Below, in pieces: positions 49,810 through 61,714 of a stretch of 64,000 nt of DNA. The notes under the pieces were generated by a model. The model was given only the letters and a program-made list of their open reading frames with translations, searched no databases and was not told the origin of the DNA. The translations under genes and the position numbers were made by a program. Source of the stretch: Acanthosepion lycidas (taxonomy: Eukaryota > Mollusca > Cephalopoda > Sepiida > Sepiidae). Position 1 is the first letter of the stretch. Each line of letters starts with the position of its first letter. The stretch covers positions 21,008,789 through 21,072,788 of the forward strand of contig OZ010577.1 of NCBI GenBank assembly GCA_963932145.1, read 5' to 3'.

Positions 49810-50060
49810 TTTTTATTCAAAACATTTTATCTTGTTAATAGATATTTAGAACATTTTATCTTAGTTAATAGATAAATCGGACTTGACTAAGATTACATTT
49901 CTATCTGTTAACTCATTCGGAACATTTTATCACATTATTAAATCCACTTTGATAGATATTAAGCTTTTATCCTTTATCTCATCCAGAATATTCTATCATT
50001 GTAACAGAAAAACAGACATTGTTTTCGACACAGAATTTTTTTACTTTTATCTGATTCAGA
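49810..50060. repeat. 75-bp satellite, displaced short block
   Basis: 'cattcggaacattttatcac' and 'gacttgactaagattacatt' follow the unit seen at 24.5-26.8 kb and 33.9-35 kb. About three diverged units are present. Confidence 0.55.
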
Positions 50061-50088
50061 AATTTTGCTTTGAATAATTGTTACATAG

Positions 50089-50210
50089 TGTACCTATGAA
50101 CACTAATGTGTATGTCCCAATCCTCATAAATACATTGGACACTATTGTAAGTGGGGATAATATACTAAGTAGTCTGCCACTACCAGTGGTTTACCTACTT
50201 CACGCTGTTG
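50089..50210 (+). CDS. Possible single host exon, unidentified protein
   Basis: Between a pyrimidine-rich tract ending in 'ttgttacatag' and a strong donor-like 'gtgagtattg' lies a 122-nt stretch, open in one frame for 40 codons. It includes VYVPILINTLDTIVSGDNIL and SSLPLPVVYLLHAV. The residue mix is protein-like, and the DNA is GC-richer than its flanks. Exon ends would be phase 2 (in) and phase 1 (out). I do not recognise the protein. No neighbouring exon was found, so this is a candidate only. Confidence 0.3.
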
Positions 50211-50619
50211 GTGAGTATTGTATTTTGTCGATGTTATCAAGATTACCATTTCATTTCCAAACTCTGTTTTGGTTATTCCTCATTCAATAACCCTTCCTTC
50301 CAATAATATGTAAGGACTTAATATTTTTTTTTTACAAACATTAAATCTTAACAATTTTATTTTATTTTTTTTAACTAACATAAATTATGAATCCTACATT
50401 CACATTTTTTTAAGTTAAAACTGATTCAGTGTTTTTCTAACTCTTTTGTCATGATACAGTCAATTCTGTTGCTTTAGTGATTAACCCAATGGTCATTAAC
50501 CAAGTGGTTTCATGAATCATGGAAAAGCCATAAAAGCTGATGATAAATTATGATCCCTTATTAGATTTCTATTAATGTGAAATAAAAATATAACAACAGT
50601 GATTAAACATTCATCTTAA

Positions 50620-51450
50620 AACAATATCCAAGTAATCCTTTTAGAAATATACCAAAAATTAATGACAATACTCTTGTGATATTCTTGTAATATCCTAGTA
50701 ATCCTTTTAGAATATACCAGGTTAATGACAATGCTCTTTTGATACTCTTGTAAGACAATATCCAAGTAATCCTTTTAGAAATATACCAAAAGTTAATGAC
50801 AATGCTCTTCTGATATTCTTGTAAGGTAATATCGTAGTAATCCTTTTAGAAATATACCAGGTTAATGACAATGCTCTTTTGATACTCTTGTAAGACAATA
50901 TCCAAGTAATCCTTTTAGAAATATACCAAAAGTTAATGACAATGCTCTTCTGATATTCTTGTAAGGTAATATCGTAGTAATCCTTTTAGAAATATACCAG
51001 GTTAATGACAATGCTCTTTTGATACTCTTGTAAGACAATATCCAAGTAATCCTTTTAGAAATATACCAAAAGTTAATGACAATGCTCTTCTGATATTCTT
51101 GTAAGGTAATATCATAGTAATCCTTTTAGAAATATACCAGGTTAATGACAATGCTCTTTTGATACTCTTGTAAGACAATATCCAAGTAATCCTTTTAGAA
51201 ATATACCAAAAGTTAATGACAATGCTCTTCTGATATTCTTGTAAGGTAATATCGTAGTAATCCTTTTAGAAATATACCAGGTTAATGACAATGCTCTTTT
51301 GATACTCTTGTAAGACAATATCCAAGTAATCCTTTTAGAAATATACCAAAAGTTAATGACAATGCTCTTCTGATATTCTTGTATGGTAATATCGTAGTAA
51401 TCCTTTTAGAAATATACCAGGTTAATGACAATGCTCTTTTGATACTCATG
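50620..51450. repeat. 140-bp satellite made of two related half-units, about 6 copies
   Basis: 'gatactcttgtaagacaata' recurs at exactly 140-bp steps (50,881, 51,021, 51,161, 51,301). Each period has two half-units of about 70 bp that share 'taatccttttagaaatatac' but end differently ('caaaagttaatgac' versus 'caggttaatgac'). Copies are nearly identical in the centre and more diverged at the edges. Confidence 0.95.
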
Positions 51451-52200
51451 TAATGCTTTTCTATTGATAAAGTTGCAAACTGTGTAACACAATACAATCT
51501 CATCTTACCTATTCAGTATTCCAAGAAGTCTTCAATATGTGCCTTGTTAAGCAATGTTTTATTGATCTCAATCATAAACATGGAGGTGGTAAGTATGGAA
51601 ATTATCTTTATTCAAAATTATGATGTCACTGAAATCTATAGAAGTCTGGAGAGCATTTCCTCTGTTAAAGGCCTTATGATGAAATGTTCTAACTGGTTGA
51701 TTAACTGTTTTTTTAGTATACTTATCAATTTTTTTGTTCTCAATTTAACTGTTACATTATTATAATTCAGGCTTCTTGATAGTTAATGATAATTTTTGTT
51801 TCTAGTACATTGAAAATAACATTTCTGCATATATAATACTGAAGATAAAATTCCTTTATTGTGAGAGTTTTGATGCTGATTGAAACTCTTACAGATTGAG
51901 GTCAAGAAGACAAACTAGATTAGGGAATAAGTTTTCTATAATATTTATTCAGCTGAGTTAGTTTACGAATAAGGTTGTTTATTTAATTTGAATTAAAATC
52001 AGGATTTTTCTCCTTTAAGCTGTTTGGTTAGAGTCAAAGTCTGAATCATCAGTTACAAAAGAATTGAATGTAACAATTCAACTGCATCTGTATCTACATA
52101 TATAGGATTAAATAAGGAACAAATAACAAAATCATTAAAAATTTAAAATATTTTGCTATTTATTTAGCTTCATAAATTTGAATTTAGATTTGTTGGATAG
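51451..52200. other. AT-rich DNA, no gene seen
   Basis: A few short open frames look random. No element ends are recognised. Confidence 0.55.
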
Positions 52201-52204
52201 ACAT

Positions 52205-52468
52205 CGCAAGTATATTTCTGAAATTAGTATGCATGTATGTATCAATTTTAAAATTCTATTTTGTTTGCTTTGTATGTGTAGATGTCACGTATATATCTTA
52301 GAGTGTTAGTGTTTATGTATATATTATATATTCTATGTTTTGTTTTCATTAGTTGGTTAGATATCATGTGTTTATTTTATAGCCTTGGGTTGCATGTATG
52401 TATCAATTTTTAAATTCTATCTTTGTGTTGGTTATTTAGATATCATGTGTAACTTGTATGGCATTAGT

Positions 52469-52517
<49 letters not shown>

Positions 52518-53280
52518 AGATTTTCTATTCTATGTTTTGTTTTAATTGGTTGGGTAGATATCATGTATTTATTTCATGGAATTATTGTCCATGTATTTAT
52601 CAGATTTAAAGTTTTGTGCTCATTGTGTTGATATCACATTTATTATATGTTGTGCATATATATATAACAATTTTTAAATTCTATCACATTTCCATTGGCT
52701 GTATAGATGTCATATTATTTTATGGTATTAGTGTGTAACAATTTTTAAATTCTATGTTGTTTTCATCTCATTGGTTGGATATACATCACTTGTTTATTTC
52801 ATGGTTTTAGCGTACATGTATATATACCAATTTTTAATTCTATGTTATTTATATTGTTTGTGTAAATTCACATGTCAATTTTTATGGCATTATTGGTCAT
52901 GTACATATCAGTTTTTAAAGTCTGTTGTTTGTTTTTTTTTTTCATTGGTTTGGTTTACATCACATGTTTATTTTATGGTATTAGTCTGCATTTATATATT
53001 GATTTTTCAATTCTATCATTTTATTGGTTCTATATTTATCAGGTATTTATTTTATGGCATTAGTGTTTATGTATGTATCAATTTTAAATTCTATCTTGTT
53101 TCACTTTCTTTGTTTAGGTGCTACCTGCATATCTTATGGTGTTAGTGTTTATGTTTTTAAATTTTTAAATCCTGTTTTGTTTTATTTTCATGGGTTGTGT
53201 GGATGTCATGTGTTCATTTTATGATATTAGTATGTATTAATATTATTTTATGATATTAGTATGTATTAATAATTGCATGA
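52205..53280. repeat. Degenerate tandem repeat, unit about 85-100 bp, with a (TA)n tract
   Basis: 'caatttttaaattctat' followed by 'ttggttggatatcatgtgt' and 'ttattttatggtattagtgt' recurs about ten times. A pure (TA)n run lies at about 52,471-52,514. Open frames rich in Y, I, F and L here come from the repeat. Confidence 0.8.
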
Positions 53281-53354
53281 TTGTCATATGCAGACCTCAT
53301 AGCCTCCGTGTTTATGCTTAACTTTTGAAATGTTAATAAATGTAAGTCTGTATT

Positions 53355-53880
53355 AAAAGTCGGGTATATTAGCATATGTTAATTGTATGATAAATGTGAC
53401 AATTTTGGGAGTGTATGCATAATACTCATCAACAAATGTTTGGATTGTATATTGTTTACATATAGATTTTATGACTATTGATAGTATTTATTGTATATCG
53501 ATTATTGATTAATATTCCTTCTAGGTATTTTCTTTATAATAGATTGGGTACATCTTTCACTAAGGGAGCATTTTTAAGATCAAAATTATGGCCTGTTTTA
53601 TTTCTATGTGATACTAAGGAATTTAATTGGTTATCCCAAAGGAGGTGTCTTCTGTGCTCAGGTCTTTAAGTTTCTAGATATCTTGTCAATATATTTTGCA
53701 TCACATTACAGGCAATCTACCTAATATATCCCAGCTTTTTATAGTCTATACATAGACAAAAAGAATATAAAGAATGTAAGATTTAAATAATTGCAAAAGA
53801 TGCAAAATCATGTTACACATTCACTCCCAACATTTGTCATATTTATCATACAATTAAAATACACTAATAAACACTAAGGT
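53355..53880. repeat. Inverted-repeat-bounded segment (MITE-like)
   Basis: 'ttaattgtatgataaatgtg' with 'ttttgggagtgtatg' near 53,378-53,418 is matched in reverse complement by 53,810-53,862 (cattcactcccaacatttgt, tatttatcatacaattaaaa). The arms are about 65 bp and the interior has no recognised coding. The right arm abuts the RTE-like LINE. Confidence 0.55.
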
Positions 53881-53884
53881 GAAA

Positions 53885-54880
53885 CTACCTGGTAATCTTT
53901 ACATATTTAGGAAGGATATTAGAATAATCCAGAACTTATACTTGCAGCAAACTGCCTGCACAGAGATAGAAAATGAGTTCATTAAATATACAAAAATAGA
54001 AAGGGGTGTAAGACAAGGATGTGTTTTCTCACTGGACTTATTCAAACTTTACAGTAAGGCCATTTTGAGAGAATTAGAAATCCTACCAGGATTCATTATT
54101 GAAGGTCACAATCTTAACAGCATAAGATATGCAGATCACACAGTGTTGATAATAGACATAGAAAGGAAACTACAAAAAAAAAAAAAAAAAAAAAAAAAAC
54201 TCCTACAGAAGGTATTTAAAGAAAGCAATGAGAAAGGCCTAAACATAAAATGCAAGAAGATAGAATGCATGGTTGTTAGCAAAAGGGACATCCCAACATA
54301 CAAATTACAAATTGGAGATATAAAATCAAACAAGTACAAATATCTGTGAAATGTTTTAACAACAGTGACATTGAAATTTGAAGCTGCATTGGGATAGTGA
54401 AAGATACCTTTCAAAAACTAAGCCAAGTATTAAGAAATAGAAAAATTTCATTAGAAACAAAGAAAAGAGTATTGAACTGTTATATTCTATCAGTCCTCCT
54501 ATATGGCAATGAATGCTGAGCAATCTCCTCATAGATGAAATATAGACTTGAAGCAATAGAAAGAAGGATGTCGAGAATACCATAGGCTGAACATGTTAGC
54601 AATTATGAAGTTTTAGATAAAATGGAAACAAAAAGGACACTTATACTTAACATCAGAAAGATATAGCTGAAATTTCTAGAGCACATAATGCAGAAAGAGG
54701 GCCGAGAAAATTTGTACTCACAGGACAGAATGAAGGCATAAGAGTGGCAGAGGAAAACAATGCATAGCCTACCTAGTGAGGTGGTTTAAATGGATGTTGG
54801 TGCCAGATTTAGGAGACATAACAAAAAACAAAATTTATTAAGAGCTACAAAGGACAGAAAATTGTGAAGAAGAAGAATAT
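53885..54880 (+). mobile_element. RTE-like LINE, RT to C-terminus, plus strand
   Basis: An open frame (53,879-54,349, 156 codons) carries IERGVRQGCVFSLDLFKLYS, the active-site region IRYADHTVLI (YADD read as YADH) and CKKIECMVVSKRD. It is interrupted by a 27-bp A-run (54,173-54,199) read as poly-Lys. Downstream in broken frames come the LLYG-E-CW, RRM-RIP-EHV and LKFLEHIMQKEG-type blocks, and a final 'gagctacaaaggacagaaaa'. This order is typical of RTE-clade endonuclease-RT proteins. It is 5'-truncated and inactive. Confidence 0.75.
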
Positions 54881-54884
54881 AGCA

Positions 54885-55300
54885 AATTTTTAAGATACAT
54901 TTAAATTGTCATAATATATCAATAATTAAATACAAAAAAAGAAAAACAGCATTATTTATAAAACCTATACTTAAAGAAAGTAAGTTTCAAACATTTTCAG
55001 ATGATCTAACCTAATAGTACACATTTCACTTCAAATGTTCATCATATTTTCTTTCAATAGGATAAAAGAATAAAAGAAAATGCATCTTTATCCTGCTTAC
55101 AGTGCTGACTGATATGCGTCTCTTGATTTGCTGTTGGATCCATGCTTACCATTTAAATGTGTGTCATCATTCTCTGCATGACTGCCATCTTTTGCCATTC
55201 CATAGGAGCAAGTGATAATTTTCATTTTCCATGGTTTATCATGGCTTGATTATCTTCTTATATACTAGTGAGGATTAACTGACACTAATTTCTTTCAAGT
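54885..55300. other. AT-rich DNA, no gene seen
   Basis: Nothing is recognised between the RTE-like LINE and the hAT fragment. Confidence 0.5.
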
Positions 55301-55465
55301 GTGGCTGGTTGAAAAGTCATGAGGGTACAGTATGGAGAAATGCATATACAAATGTTGTGAAAAATCAATCAGACTGTGAATATTTGTTTGTCTGTCTGTC
55401 TGTCTATGAATGGCTAGTTCTTATAAAGGTCCATAACACAAAAAAAGGTTAAGAACCACTAACTT
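55300..55465 (-). mobile_element. hAT-type transposon end fragment
   Basis: Read on the minus strand, the end at about 55,465 starts 'tagtggttcttaacctt' and continues 'tttttgtgttatggacc', the typical start of many animal hAT elements. No matching left end was found. A (TCTG)n tract lies at about 55,388-55,405. Confidence 0.45.
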
Positions 55466-56029
55466 AAACTTTTGTCTTTCCATTGAGAATAAACTGCAAA
55501 AAGTTAAAATCAAATTTCAAAACAAGTACAATTAAATTGTATATAAAATAATTAGGAAGTTTGTACAGAAGATATCCAGACATTTTTAATATACTAAGAA
55601 CTGTTTGTGTGGCTTTAATGTAAACTGGCAATAAATTAGAAGGTAACATACCATACATGAATGGACACCTTTAAGTGGGGTTAATTGGCAGTAAATTGGT
55701 GCTGAGTGAGTGTGTATAGTGTATTACTATTGAATTCACAGTAAGTGATTATATCAGAAAATATTTTACTTGAAGCAGATATTCTGTGAAGAAAAATATT
55801 CAAACACAAATAATTCCTAAATAGCTTATACAATGAGCAAAGCTAAGATAAGACGTTGATAGCAACGATTCAGACACTTAGAGTGAAAGCCATTCAAATT
55901 AATCCAAATTTGGGAAGGATCAAAACATACAGAATACCTGAAAATGTTAAAGAATTCCTGATGGAATCAGGGTAAATCAGCAATTGGGAAAAAAGACACA
56001 ATTATGTCAGCTGTGATTAATTTTTTCAA
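55466..56029. other. AT-rich DNA, no gene seen
   Basis: A 64-codon minus-strand open frame (55,464-55,658) is unremarkable. Confidence 0.5.
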
Positions 56030-56409
56030 CTAGCTTTCTTACAGGCAAACCATACATCCACTTAGATTGTGTAGACAATCCCCAATCTAAAAATAGATGT
56101 GCTTTGAGTCTATTCCATCTCAAGAGAAATAGAATTTTTTTTTTTAAATGAGTTCTGATTACTTTTCCAACAAGTACTTTTTATTTAAGAAAAAGTGAAT
56201 TCATTTGGACAGTGTTGGCAATCCCTGTTCTTATAACAAATGGTCTTTATCTATTGCTTTAAATGAAGAGAAACAGAATGTATAATCAGAATAGATTTGA
56301 CTAATTTTCCACTGAGATTTCCGCTTTAGTATCTTGACTTCACAAATTTAAGTACAGTATATGATTTGGCATCAATTTAATGTAGAATTTGTGAACTGTA
56401 ACTGTAATA

Positions 56410-56511
56410 TTAGGTTGGTGCAAAAATAATGACGTAATAATGTTGTTTTTTGACGTATTTTTTAACGTCAAAAAACAACATTATTACGTCATTATTTTTG
56501 CACCAACCTAA
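56410..56511. mobile_element. 102-bp mariner-type MITE, perfect palindrome, TA duplication
   Basis: It starts TTAGGTTGGTGCAAAA and ends with the exact reverse complement. TA lies on both sides (56,408-56,409 and 56,512-56,513). The two 47-bp arms match at every base and are joined by 8 nt (atttttta). The end sequence is the irritans-type mariner terminus also found in human Made1 and Hsmar1. It has no coding capacity and would have been moved by a mariner transposase encoded elsewhere. Perfect arms suggest recent insertion or homogenisation. Confidence 0.95.
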
Positions 56512-56524
56512 TAGTTTCTTTTCT

Positions 56525-56722
56525 TGCATTTCTTACTTGTAGAACTCTTCTTGATTTTCTCTCAACCACAATCTTAAAAAATTTAAATGCAACATCAATC
56601 ATCATCTATTATTTCCTTGAATCCTAGTCTTCTTTTTTTTTCTAGTTTCTTTCACTCTCTGTAATGTGTTGTGTTTTAGTGGCTTTATTGCTATACTTGG
56701 GGTGAAATGAACAAAGAAAAGA
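56525..56722 (+). mobile_element. LINE family A 3' tail, plus strand
   Basis: 'aaaaatttaaatgcaacatc' and the terminus 'acttggggtgaaatgaac' match the family 3' end. It is heavily truncated. The MITE sits right at its 5' border. Confidence 0.65.
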
Positions 56723-58330
56723 AAAATATTTCTTGTAGGTAAATAGTGTCTTCACTTAGACTGAGTGGTCTTTAACAAATCTGATAATAGGTAGTCTTTA
56801 TCTCTTGCTGTAAATGAAGAGAAATGAAATGTATAATCAAATCAACATAAACTGATTTTCCAAAAATGTTTCTCATAGACAATACATCAACTTGAACTGT
56901 GGAGGCTATCCCCAAATTTGATAGAAGATGGACTTTACATTATACTGCCCTTGAAAAGAAATAAAATGTATAATCAGATCATCTGTGATTATTTTCTCAA
57001 CGATGTTCCTTATAGGAAGAAAGTGCATCCATTTTAACTGTGAAGCAGCCAGAGGCTTGGAATGTGGGTTGTAAACCTCATAGTGGGGCAATTTGAATAT
57101 TTATGGAGGCAATTTACAAATTATGTGAGAAGTGTGAAAAGCATTCCATGGCTGAGAACTTAAATATGTTATTGCTTAACCAATTAATTCTTAAGATATA
57201 TTCAGATATTTAATATTTTAGCTGTCAAGGTGCAGTATGGAGTAAAAAAAGATTCAGAAGGATTGGTGTTGGCAATCCATAGCCTGACAATAGATGTGCT
57301 TTATGTCTACCTATACATGAAAAGAAATTAAATTTATAATCAGAACTGCTTTTTTTTCCAACAAGATTTCTAATAGATGAGTAATACATCAATTTATATT
57401 ATGAAGGTAGTCAACAGTTTGAGAAGAAATAGCCTTTTATATCAATTGATACATAAAGAGAAATGAAATAGATTGAAAAATAATCAAAACTAAATTTGAC
57501 TAAGCTGTCTTAATTGACAAATAATGTGAAAATACAAATGAAATAGTGTATTAATTTATACTATGTAGGTAATACCTAGTCTGATAAGAGAACTGATTTA
57601 TTTTTTTATTGTATAGAAAGAGAAAAGAAATAAACTGTATGAGGAGATCAGCTGATACCAAAAAGGTTTATTACAGACAAATAACACATCAACATATACT
57701 AAGTATAAAGCCACAGATTTTGGATAAATGGGCTTTATCTGTTGCAATACAAGAAAAGAAACAAAATGTATAATCAAATAAGTTTGGATAATTTTCAATT
57801 AAGGTTTCATACAGTGTAAATACTTAAGCTCTGTATACAATTCCCAATCTGGTAACAGATATGTTCCATGTTATAAATGAAGAGAAATCAATTCAGCTTT
57901 ATTTATCCAAAAATGCTTATTGGAGGCAAATAGTTTATCTACTTACATTGAGTCGCCTATAGCCAATCTGATATCAGATATTCAATATAAAATGAAGAGA
58001 AATGAAATGTATAATCATCTCAGCTTTATTTTTGCAACAAGGTTTCTTGTAGACAAATAATATCTCCATTTTGACTGAGCTGCCTATAACCAATTTGATA
58101 TCAGTTATTCTTTATCTGTTGCTATATATGAAGAGAAATGAAATGTATAATCAGCTCAGCTTTATTTTTGCAACAAGGTTTCTTGTAGACAAATAATATC
58201 TCCACCGAGTCATCTATAACCAATCTGATCAGATATGCTTTATCTCTTGCTATAAATGAAGAGAAATGAAATGTATAATCAGAAAGACTTTGATTATTTT
58301 TCCATCAAATTTTATTATAAATCAACAGGG

Positions 58331-58510
58331 TGTTCACTTTGCCTGTATAGCTTGTCCGATGAAAATGTCTGATCATATTTCAAATAAAACAAAACTTTTT
58401 TCTATTATATTCTCCTCGATCAAACATTGTCATTGATGAATATTCTATTGGCGATTCCAGCATTGTTTACTCAAATTAAGATGCTATGTCTATGGAAATA
58501 TAGTGCTTTT

Positions 58511-58545
<35 letters not shown>

Positions 58546-59555
58546 TTGAAGAGAAGACACTACATTTCCTCTGCAAAATCATACTTACTTTGTGTGTTTA
58601 TTGCTAAAACAGATTTAAAAAAAAAAACTTCTATGACATTAAGTCAATAGCAAATTATATTATTGGAAAAAAATATTCACTGAAATATGTAAGCAGTTTC
58701 AGAAAACATCGTTTTGGAATATATAAATGGTAATATTAGCTGTTTCCTAATAAACAAATATTTGGCATTCATTAGCTGAGTAGATAGTACTGCTTTCACT
58801 TGAAATTTATAAAATCTTTCACTAAAGAAACTTTTTTCAGGAAAATACATTTTTCAAGTTGAGTATTTGTTATCACTCTTTTCAGTATTGATGGAGTTTT
58901 CCTTCCTAACCTATTATTTGAAGTAGTGTGGAACATTAACATTTTGATTATGTCATTATTTTTCCCTTTAAGTTACATATGATATCCATTTTGTTGTTGC
59001 TGCTGCTTATAGTCCCAAAGTGATGTGGTTTCTGTTATTTGGTATAGTTCTTTGTGATTCTCTAATGCCAGACCACAATGTTCAAAGATGGATGGTCTTT
59101 GCCAAGACCCTCAAGGCTTCGCTTATTCAAAGCCATTTTTAACCATAGAAAGTGTAGAGCTGACAGTGTAGAGATTTCTGAATTCACCATGCATCAATAT
59201 GAAAGTCTCAATCTGATAAGACTATTTAAGAATATGACTTGGTTTTGCAGCAAGTTGCTGTGTTGGGTGAAACTACCTCTAGTGCAACCCTTTCTCTGTT
59301 GAATTTCTTTTTCTTCTAAACTAAATTTGTTATAACTGCTCTATACACTGAGGTATTTGAAATGTTTTGCATTTACTAATTCTACATCCTGAATTTTTAT
59401 GATGGATTTAAGGTTTTTACCATCACTGTTTTCATTTAAAATCTAGATCATTCTAAAGGTATTATTTGCTTTAATAAAAGGCCTCAATTTACTTCAGGTT
59501 TTGATTCAACTTGTACTTCTGGAGGTTGATGATAAACAATCATTTAATAATTACA
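58331..59555. other. AT-rich DNA with a long A-run; no gene recognised
   Basis: An uninterrupted A-run of about 27 bp lies at 58,516-58,542. A 74-codon plus open frame (59,078-59,302) has mixed composition but no recognised motif. Confidence 0.5.
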
Positions 59556-59559
59556 ATTT

Positions 59560-59705
59560 CTTATGTGTCGTTAATACAATGGATATTGGCATAAAAATTA
59601 GAATCAGCAAGCCAAATTCAAAATCCAGGCATGCCTCACGCACTCACTTATACACAAATGTTCTTGTGCAATGCATGAAATTATCTCTTCCCAACCTATT
59701 GTTTA
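59560..59705 (+). mobile_element. tRNA-derived SINE copy, plus strand
   Basis: 'tacaatggatattggcat', 'aagccaaattcaaaatccag' and 'acgcactcacttatacacaa' follow the tRNA-like unit and body of the other SINEs. No 5S part is visible upstream. Confidence 0.6.
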
Positions 59706-60207
59706 AATAGCAGAGTAGACTGGGCTTTCTAGTCTTGGATGGCAATAAACCTAGATTGAAATCTCTGAATTTCAAATGATGGAGAAGATTGTGTAAAACC
59801 ACCTCTCCCTCTTTCCTAAAAATTCATTGAAAATCACAAGTATTAAAGAATAATTAACCTGCAGAGAACCATGATCACCTGTTTCCTCAAAGGATATGGT
59901 ATTCAAAAAAATAAAATATCTCATTGTTCATTTTCATTCTTTACCAAGGTTTTCTTGGTTGGTGATTGTTCATGATTTCACAACAACTCAGATAATTGCT
60001 CTCGCTAAAAGGAGATAGAAAATAGCATGTTCTTCAGTAGAAATTGGTTATTCTATTATTGGTGGTAAGATGCTGGCAGTGTTACAGTACTATTGGGAAT
60101 GTGTTGAAGAAACTGGCTGTCATTTTTATAGAAATGCATAATGAACTCATTTCTAGTGGCAAGGTAAATGAAGATAAATAGAAAAATGAAATAAAATAGA
60201 AGATATA

Positions 60208-60570
60208 CAGGGTGTCCATAAAGTTCGTGTGGACAAAAATTTATAACTTTATTTGTATTTGCAATAGAAATAATCTGTAAAAAATGTTATAAAGTTTAAT
60301 GTATCTAGTTTTAAGTATAGCTAAAATAACTAATGTGATTTCAGACATTACTGTAAATCAGTTGGCAAATGTTTTCTGTGAACTGCAAAATCGTATTACC
60401 CTTTGTATTGCTAATGATGGAGGACATGTGGAAACTTAAATAAAATTTCAATAAAACCTTAAAAAATATAGATTTACTTCTTTCTAATCCTTTTTGCAAA
60501 TTATTTCTATCGCAAATACAAATAAAGTTACAAATTTTTTAAAGTGCACACGAACTTTGTGGACATCCTG
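60208..60570 (+). mobile_element. Mariner/IS630-type non-autonomous element, 363 bp, TA duplication
   Basis: It is flanked by TA. The ends CAGGGTGTCCATAAAGTTCG and complement CAGGATGTCCACAAAGTTCG head inverted repeats of about 75 bp, which continue through 'taactttatttgtatttgc'. Between them, near 60,357-60,440, the plus strand still reads CELQNRITLCIANDGGHVET before a stop, a transposase C-terminus. So it derives by internal deletion from a coding element. Confidence 0.85.
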
Positions 60571-60931
60571 TATTTATTTCTTAATTTTTAGGATGAGGAT
60601 TTATCATTATTTACTTTATGTGCAGCTGTATTAATATCCTCATATTTGTTGCTATTATCACAACATATTAGCCAATGTGTTCTCTATCCTTCTTCCGGTA
60701 TCCGTCAAACAGGTAATATTCAGGGAATTCTGAACTGGACATTTTTTTTAATCTATAGTGACAGATTGTTCATATCTAGGGATATCTCATTCTTTTTTTT
60801 TAGTTTTTAGTCCTGCTTTTACTAATGTACCTAAGCCTGTACTACTCAAGTCAGGGACTGAACTCAAAATTACTGTACTGCCAAATTCAGCACTTATTGG
60901 TTCATGAATTTGGTGGCATAAAACTCTATGG

Positions 60932-61254
60932 CAGTGGTTCCCAACTGATATTGGGCCATGCCCCACTTTGGTATTTCTAAAATTCTGGTGCCCTTCCTGT
61001 AATATTTAATTCTTACATGTATGCCAATTACACACGTGCGTACATACGCACAAAATATTTTTATGTGTGCGTAGTGTATATGCATCATATGTATTAACAC
61101 ACATTAACGTTAACACTCTCACTCAGATTCACCAGAAAACAATTCACCGTTAATAACTAATTCTTGAATTATTCCCTTATTCTGTTGGTAAAGGGTGCAC
61201 ATCCTATGCATGCTCCACAAAAATATTACCATGCGCCCATATTAGGAATCATTG
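60932..61254 (+). mobile_element. hAT-type non-autonomous element, 323 bp, imperfect 8-bp duplication
   Basis: It begins CAGTGGTTCCCAACTGA and ends in '...ggaatcattg', complement CAATGATTCC. Flanks 'ctctatgg' (60,924-60,931) and 'ctctgtgc' (61,255-61,262) match at 6 of 8 positions, consistent with an old hAT insertion. The interior has no coding signature. Confidence 0.7.
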
Positions 61255-61262
61255 CTCTGTGC

Positions 61263-61700
61263 AATTGGAACAGCCCTTGATTATTTTATAGTATTAAACA
61301 GACTAGCTATTTTTTGAGATAAGGTACAGTTTCCATTTTTATTACAATCTTTTAACTATTGTCCACAAATGTCTGTTTTATGATTTCTAGAAAAGGGAGT
61401 GAAGCATCTTGAGAAAATTCAAAAGATTTTTTTCTATATATAATACACTGTATGCATATTAAACTTATACATTTTTAGACAAAGCATTGTTATTATTATA
61501 TTACTTTATGATGCATTTAGATGTGCATCATTATGATCATTTTTCCCCTACCTTTTGGCAATAATACTCTGAGGCCTTCTTCATGTGACTGTCTCTAAAA
61601 TCTGTTCATTTGACTATTATTAATCTGATTCAATCTGATCAATTTCTAATCATTTGTTGTATTTCTCAGAGTGTCTTAGCTATTGTATAAGCCAGCTCTT
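61263..61700. other. AT-rich DNA, no gene seen
   Basis: It contains (TA)-rich and TTATTA-rich text and nothing recognised. Confidence 0.5.
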
Positions 61701-61714
61701 CCTCTAATCATTTC

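Larger units (their letters stand above)
56030..58330. repeat. Degenerate satellite, unit about 130 bp, interrupted
   Basis: The marker 'agagaaatgaaatgtataatca' in varying forms appears near 56,268, 56,818, 57,997, 58,130 and 58,259. It is preceded by 'tatgctttatctcttgctat'-type text and followed by 'acaaggtttcttgtagacaa'. The last units are 129-133 bp apart and better conserved than the left ones. A MITE and a LINE tail interrupt the array at 56,410-56,722. Confidence 0.85.

Noticed and set aside
52385-53224. Overlapping Y/I/F/L-rich open frames resembling membrane proteins
   Set aside because: They are translations of a degenerate tandem repeat and a (TA)n tract, and the apparent hydrophobic segments repeat with the DNA unit.
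54136-54414. 92-codon minus-strand open frame with a poly-Phe run
   Set aside because: It is antisense of the RTE-like LINE, and the Phe run is the complement of the 27-bp A-run.
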